NCBI GenBank assembly: GCA_958496175.1
Contig: OY292280.1
Location: forward strand, 1,240,001-1,304,000
Direction: 5' to 3'
Length of the DNA: 64,000 bases
DNA from: Sisyra terminalis
Taxonomy: Eukaryota; Arthropoda; Insecta; Neuroptera; Sisyridae
Below, piece by piece: positions 58,125 to 64,000 of the stretch. The translations under genes were made by a program, and so were the position numbers. Numbering within the stretch: the first letter of the stretch is position 1; each line of letters starts with the position of its first letter. Below the pieces are notes generated by a model. It saw nothing but the letters and a program-made list of their open reading frames with translations, was not told the origin of the DNA and ran no database searches.

Positions 58125-60503
58125 ATGGAGTTGTTGGAACAATTTTTGCAGGAGTACCTGTTTGCAATCTATATTTATGTACTTTTTGTCGCTGTGATTT
58201 TAGCAGCAACCATTCGTTGGATCGAATACCAACTACGATTTGTTGAAATCGATAAACCTCACCGGGTTATCCTCTTGCAGTGCTTCATTTCAAAGTATTG
58301 GAAAAGCTTCCGCTACCAATCCAGCCTTGATTTCTATGAATGCCAGGTAAGTTTAGTTTTTCAATCAATTATTAGTCAATTTGGGGATAGAACCAACTAA
58401 TTTTCTGTTAACGTTTTTATTAACTCACTGGAATCTACTAAAGCTGGGCTTTCCTCATAGTTTTAGGTACCCTCATAGATACTCCGATAGGTAACTATGA
58501 AATAAACTCTAACTACAGCTATGTGGAAAGCTCAACTTTGGTAGTTTCTAGTGAGCCAACTCTTTGGATTTTGATCGATTATTATAGTTATCCCCATGAT
58601 TACCTATGGGAACATCTATGGGGGTAACCATTACCATAGGTACTAGTTGTAGAATCTTTCAATACGATCTCACTAAAAGAGTATCAATTCCGGTTTCAAC
58701 CGAAACTGAAGATGAAACTGTAATTTCGTTTTGGTAGTAGAAACATCATAGACTAGTTGATGGTATTCAAAATTTTAGTCCTAAAATTGACAAATGAGTT
58801 TCCATCAATCAAGCTAAAATACTAAAACTATAATTTGTTATTAGTTTAAATTACTTTTATTCCAGTGGCAAAAAAGATCAACGTTATCTGGCGGATACAT
58901 GATTTATCGATCAGTAGCGTGCATGTATAATTTTAATTTGTTCATTTGTGGAATGTTTGCTCCTGATGTCCTTACCGATGCTGATTTTTGGGGTTCTGAT
59001 TTTCATTTTGTTGCGAGTCTTATGTTTACGGTTTACATACTAAATGTTTTAGTATCGACCTTCAATTTCTATAGTAACCTGGAACAAGAATACAACACCA
59101 GGCTAGGTAATATTATAATTAATATTTTTCCAATAAAATACCAACGAAGACGTATCAAATTTCATTAGAATCGATTAAATTAGTGAATCAACAGTGCGTT
59201 ATTTATTAACCCTTAAACCACTTGAAAATTTTAAGTTTTGCTTTGATTTCCAATAGATAGTAGTAGTTACCCGATCGGATCCTAATTCGCTAATCTAGTC
59301 GACAACAAAATATGATCGATTAATTTTACTAAATAAAAATGTTTATTTTGTTTTTAGAAGCGAGAGATGCAACACGTTGGCAAATTTTAAACGGATCCTT
59401 GCAATTTTTATCTTTTTCGATAGCTTTTGGAATCACAGCGTATGCCATTGCCAAACCGATGTTAATCGGTAAGTAAACACTTTGGTAATATTTTGGTTTT
59501 TTACGGCATAAAACTGTTCAATCCATTGAACTGCTTGTTTGCTTCAACATTTTGTGGATCGATTAAATGAAATATTGATAAATGATTAGCAACGAACATT
59601 TCTTACCAAAAAAAAATGCAAATAAGTCCATGTGGATTTATGTAGAAAACCACATGGGAAAAGATAGATTTATGTAGGAAACTACCTGAGAAAAGATAGA
59701 TTTATTTGGGAAACCACTTGTTTAAATATGGATTTATGTAGAAAACCACCTGAGAAAAGATAGATTTATTTAGCAAACCACTTGTTGAAATATGGATTTA
59801 TGTAGGAAACCACATGGGAAAATAGTAGCTATCCATGACATATTCACAGCCAACACTGCCACAACTATTGACAAATGATAAAAATTGGCAATTGAAAGAA
59901 ATCGAAATAACAGTTGGAACAAATAACAACAATCATTTGGTTCAAATTTGAACAATGGTTTTAACTCACATATAATCTACATTATCTATCTTATTATTTT
60001 GATTTGTGCAAGTTTTAAGATAACTACTTTGATTCTTTTTTGTAGAAGTTGATCACAAGATTGCATTCCGAATGCATGTACTCAACATAACCGTAATGTT
60101 CATCGACTTACTCATTACTCGTCATAAGATTTTTCTTATACACCTATTTTGTCTATGTGGATTCTTTTTAATCCACTTCGGGACAATTTTGCTTTATACA
60201 GTTGCCAGCCACGATTACACGTAAAGTTGCAATATAGTTAAAGATTGAAGACAGAAATAATCGATTCTTTTTAGGTTTTTGCTACCTTTTACGCCACATG
60301 TAATGTGGGACTCTAATTATTTAGTCGTTGTGTATTTCCTGTTGGTGATAATCCACAGTTCAATATTGTTTATATTTATTTCATTGGTGATTTATATGCG
60401 CCGAAATATTGCTCATTATTATGGATTTCATATTCGAAGCATCGAGATTAACGTTATCGGAAACAACGGTCGAAACCCCGAGATACAAACTTCTACAGTT
60501 TAA
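58125..60503 (+). CDS. Rolling stone-family multi-pass membrane protein
   Basis: Exons 58125-58346, 58866-59106, 59358-59468, 60046-60220, 60275-60503, all in phase; 325 residues. Rolling stone is a plasma-membrane protein needed for myoblast fusion in the fly. Family marks seen: FYECQWQKR before the first core helix (family SxWQ), MIYRSVACMYNFNLF, HVLNITVMFIDLLITRHKIFLIH (family HxxNxxLMLLDLLISR), and the last helix pair after FTPHVMWDSN. An extra N-terminal hydrophobic segment at about 12-34 gives roughly seven membrane helices, one more than usual. The start ATG at 58125 leads MELLEQFLQEY; an in-frame upstream TTG was not preferred. It is diverged, so its role in muscle is inferred. AATAAA lies 54 bases past the stop. 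Confidence 0.8.
59637..59821 (+). repeat. Minisatellite in intron 3 of the rolling stone-type gene
   Basis: About five imperfect tandem units of 36-43 bases built on TGGATTTATGTAGGAAACCA and C(A/C)TG(G/A)GAAAAGATA. Confidence 0.8.
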
Positions 60504-60556
60504 AAAAAAACTATGAAAATATTAATTTTATAAAACATATTTATGTATAATTTATA

Positions 60557-60562
60557 AATAAA
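60557..60562 (+). promoter_or_regulatory. Candidate poly(A) signal of the rolling stone-type gene
   Basis: AATAAA, 54 bases after the stop, in an AT-rich stretch where such words also arise by chance. Confidence 0.45.
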
Positions 60563-61108
60563 TATATATGTAATATTAAATATTTTATAAAAAATATTAT
60601 CTACCATTAAGTAACAAAAACATTGTTTAATACTTTAGCATTTTTTACTTTAAGTAGTCATATATGTTTGGCATCATTATAAGTAGAGCTAAATCATTTT
60701 TAATTCCGTTCTTTATATTTTCTCAAATCATTCTTTCAATTTGTTAAAATATATACAAATAAAGTTTGTAAATATGGATACAAGTAAAATAAATAAAAAA
60801 ACACCGCATGCGGTCACCAAAACACGTTTTCATAGTAATTATTGATACCAGTTGATTTACCAATTTCCATTTGAATAACTTTTAAATAAATAAAAATCAC
60901 TATGCCTAATTATTGTCTCTTATTGAATATTGATTTATAACTTGATTTATATTTATATAAATTCAACCTCAACGCATTTCTGTAAGACTTTTGATGTTTG
61001 TAATGCGGCCAAAACCAAATTTTAAATGAGAACCTCTAGATCAAAATGATCCCAAGGGTTCCCTGTTAAAAAAAGGCGTTTAGAGGTATTTTGAAGGCAT
61101 TACGATTC
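60563..61108. other. Intergenic AT-rich DNA
   Basis: No gene or recognised repeat. Confidence 0.5.
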
Positions 61109-61190
61109 AAGTCACTTTTAGGCCGGTCAATATCTGGCAACATTGGATTTTTAACTTTGTTTTTAATTCAATTAGAAAATAAATCGATTC
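61109..61190 (+). repeat. Family A left-half remnant
   Basis: TTCAAGTCACTTTTAGGCC, CAATATCTGGCAACATTGGA and ACTTTGTTTTTAATTCAATT follow the A left half, then stop where the family E foldback begins. Confidence 0.5.
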
Positions 61191-61194
61191 AAAA

Positions 61195-61788
61195 AAAGGC
61201 ATTTAAAGATATTTTATCTCCATGTTGTTTAAGTCCTTGTCTTTTTAAATATAATAATTAAATTGTGGACAATAAGGACGAAGCTTCTTGTGGAATATTA
61301 TTTATTTTATCGCCAACGTTTCGTCAATCATTCCTGACTTCTTCAGGGCTGAAAATTAAAAATTACTCCACAAATGTCATAAAAATAAGCTGTAAAATGA
61401 CCCAACTGGTAGAACAACAAACCAAGAATACAATTTGGTATTGATAAATAAAAAATTGTTTAAAAAACATTATACAATTATTAAAAAGTGTTTGTATTTT
61501 TTCAATAATGTTTTTTAAAAAAAATTGTATTGATCAATACCAAATTGTATTCTTGGTTTGTTGTTCTACCAGTTGGGTCATTTTACAGCTTATTTTTATG
61601 ACATTTGTGGGGTAATTTTTAATTTTCAGCCCTGAAGAAGTCAGGAATGACTGACGAAACGCTGGCGATAAAATAAATAATATTCCACAAGAAGCTTCGT
61701 CCTTATTGCCCACAATTTAATTATAATATTTAAATAGACAAGGACTTAAACAACATGGATTTAAAATATCTTTAAATGCCTTTTTTAA
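61195..61788. repeat. Family E foldback, near-perfect 0.6-kb palindrome
   Basis: Arms of about 280 bases centred near 61490 share GGCATTTAAAGATATTTTA, ACAAGAAGCTTCGTCCTTAT and ATACCAAATTGTATTCTTGG. Each arm holds the hairpin motif CTGAAGA, A, GTCAG, GAATGA, CTGAC (UUGAC in the other arm), GAAACG. It lies about 460 bases above the UBF-type start. Confidence 0.85.
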
Positions 61789-62250
61789 TGGGGTTTATAT
61801 CGACCACTTTGGTGATCCCTGAATTCAAATAATCGTAATGGAGCATTTTATATAATGTGTAAAGGTGTTCAAATATTGTCGTCTTAAGTTTTTATTAAAA
61901 TTGATAATAACAATGGCATTGTTGACATGGTTTTGAATTTTGAAAATTTGAATTTTTAAAAAACAACTCTTTCTAGTTCGGGAATGTATTTTGAATTGGA
62001 AGTCTGTGGAAAAACAAACTACGCCATGTTTGAAGTTGCGCGCCATCTTCTAAAGCCAGGAAGGTGTCCGTGTTTTTTCGACATAAAATATGAAAAAAAT
62101 TTAAATGAACTAGTGTAGGTTGTAAGATTAAGTTAAAATGAATGGATAATTACTTAAATATATTTTTTTTTGGATGGTGTTAATAAATTAGCAATCAGTG
62201 TAGATTATATTAAAAGTTACCGTAATACGTGAATTTGGGTTAAGGAAAAA

Positions 62251-63960
62251 ATGAGCTCGAAAAGGAAGCGTCAAGGAAACGATGGCTCAAATTTAGAAAA
62301 CGGAAACAAATCGGACGCTAGTTTTTCGTCGAAAAGTAAATCGAAGAAAGTGCGGTTCAAATCCGGCGAGGACGTGGACGACGACGCGGCCCCGAAAGAA
62401 GCTAGTGAAGTGAAATGGGCGAAAGAGGACCAAGCGGAGCTTTTGGAGCGAATGGAGAAAATCATTCCCGTGCAGGACAATTTGCGGTTTAAGTCCAGAA
62501 TCGAGAAATTCGATTGGTCCGAGGTAGCGTTTAAAGACTATTCCGGCCACCAGTGCTTGGAAATGTGGACGACAATTCAGAAGAACATACGTGGGTTCCG
62601 GATATTGCGGGAAGTGATCGAAGATGCGAAGAAATGGATTGAAGAGCCGTGGAACAACTACAGGAACCGCAAAAAGAAACAACATCCAGATATGCCGCGA
62701 CGTCCCTTATCCTCATTTATGCTGTTCCATATGAAAAACAAAGATAAAGCTTTGAAAGCCAATCCTGGTCTCGATGTGCCAAAACTCTCCAAATGCATAG
62801 CAGAAATGTATAAAAATTTATCACCTAGAAAGAAGGAGCGATACATTAATCTTGCGTTGGAAGAGCGTAAAAAATATGATCTCAAAATGAAAGAATTTTA
62901 CCGAAACCACCCCTCACTGAAACCAAGCCGCCATAGTCGACACAAAGAAAACGCAGTCCCGAAAAAGCCGTTCAGCATGTTCTATGAAAATCAACGGTTA
63001 AAAGCTCCGGAAGGCTTTGATCGTATAGCTTGTAAGGAACTGTGGAAGAATTTAAGCGACAAAAAGAAACTCTTCTGGATTAATTTAGCGTTAGAACAAG
63101 AAGAGAAGTACATCACGGAACATCCATCAGATATTCCCAACTCCAAGCAAAATCAAAATTTACTCACAAAAGAAGAGCGTACGTTAAAAGAACGAATGGA
63201 CGGCAAACCGAATAAACCGCCAAAGTCTGCATACAGTTTATTTTCCCGTGTAATGCTTGGCAGCGATAAAATCAAAACCGTCAATCCCAAAGAACGAATG
63301 CTTTTAATCGCACAAGAATGGAAAAACTGCTCTCCGACAGAAAAACAGGAATATCAGGAAAAAGTGCTTCACATGATGGAGCAGTACAAATTAGAATATG
63401 CCACCTATTTAGATTCGCTTCCCGAAGACAAACGAAACAAAGAACTACTGGATAGCCAACCGAAACGTAAAGTGGCTCCAAAAAAAGCAAAGGCGACGAC
63501 CAGTTCGCGGCCGCCGACCGTTTCCCCTAAAGAAGTCGAACGAGAAAAGTCATCATCCGAAGCCGAAGAGAACGAAGAGGGGGAGGAAGATGTTGAAGAC
63601 ACTTTCTTCTACAATCAACCAAAGATTCTATACAAAGATGAACCGGAACAACCTCCCATCACCACATTCTTACTTTTCGTTCAGAAAATGACCAAGAAAA
63701 AGAACTACACCAAAGAGGAACTCACGGAAATGTGGAACAATATGAGCAGTGCTGGCAAGATACAATATCGCAGAAAGCTCGACCAGCTAAAACAGGAATA
63801 TATCAAGAAATATGAACAATTCCTCAAAGGTCTCTCCCAGGAGCAGCTTAGGGAATATTCGATAATGAAATCATTTAAAAAAGCCGACAAAAAAGAGAGT
63901 AGTGACGACAGCAATTCGGATGATTCCGACGATCAAAATCAAGACAGTAATAACGATCAA
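62251..63960 (+). CDS. UBTF: UBF-type multi-HMG-box nucleolar transcription factor, 5' part
   Basis: UBF binds ribosomal DNA and helps RNA polymerase I start transcription in the nucleolus. One long exon of 570 codons, then a donor (CAA, GTAACT), so the gene runs past the window. The N-terminal region has ELLERMEKIIP and FDWSEVAFKDYSGHQCLEMW, which is specific to UBF rather than to general HMG proteins. HMG boxes start at about residues 148 (RRPLSSFMLF), 236 (KKPFSMFYEN), 324 (PKSAYSLFSR) and 470 (TTFLLFVQKM). A charged linker lies near 415-455 and an acidic serine/aspartate-rich stretch begins near 550. The start is the first ATG, MSSKRKRQ, followed by basic residues. Vertebrate UBF has six boxes; only four are visible before the edge. 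Confidence 0.9.
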
Positions 63961-64000
63961 GTAACTATTTTATTCAATTGTTTTTCTTTTCAAATATTAA

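Noticed and set aside
62271..62885. Several minus-strand frames near the UBF-type gene
   Set aside because: Antisense shadows of the long plus-strand coding exon.

Overview
The window is nuclear DNA from an animal, almost certainly an insect. It is AT-rich, its genes are interrupted by GT-AG introns, and it holds a cluster of TipE-type auxiliary sodium-channel subunits, a family known from insects and other pancrustaceans. The order cannot be fixed from sequence alone. In flies the TipE cluster lies inside an intron of a host gene. Here it stands free between two unrelated genes, as reported for a beetle and a moth.

Layout. 21-10170 (+): a complete receptor-type guanylate cyclase in 20 exons, all joined in phase. 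10.2-18.9 kb: repeats only, including a broken LINE. 18.9-28.4 kb: three TipE-family genes, two on the minus strand and tipE itself on the plus strand, each essentially one coding exon. 28.4-39.2 kb: AT-rich intergenic sequence with minisatellites and foldback repeats. 39.2-51.2 kb (-): dispatched, an RND/SSD-type transporter for lipid-modified Hedgehog, in at least nine exons. 51.2-58.1 kb: intergenic DNA dense in repeats. 58.1-60.5 kb (+): a five-exon rolling stone-type membrane protein. 62.25 kb to the window edge (+): the first long coding exon of an HMG-box factor of the UBF type, cut by the window end.

The genes do not form a pathway. The only functional cluster is the tipE family, whose products tune the Para sodium channel.

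The rest is a dense set of small non-autonomous repeats: A, a hairpin MITE with apparent 6-bp target duplications; B, a modular foldback element; C, a foldback with ends CCCTATACCGATTAG; E, foldbacks carrying an ACGTTTCGTCA-type core; F, a 1.1-kb foldback; G, a TA-flanked MITE; H, a composite carrying A; N, a dispersed repeat; hAT-like and pogo-like MITEs; and a tRNA-derived SINE. Letters are local names used here.

The most interesting signal is a small RNA-like motif, CTGANGA, one base, a hairpin, then GAAA. It recurs in families B and E. Its hairpin sequence differs between families but stays base-paired, and it resembles the core of a hammerhead ribozyme.
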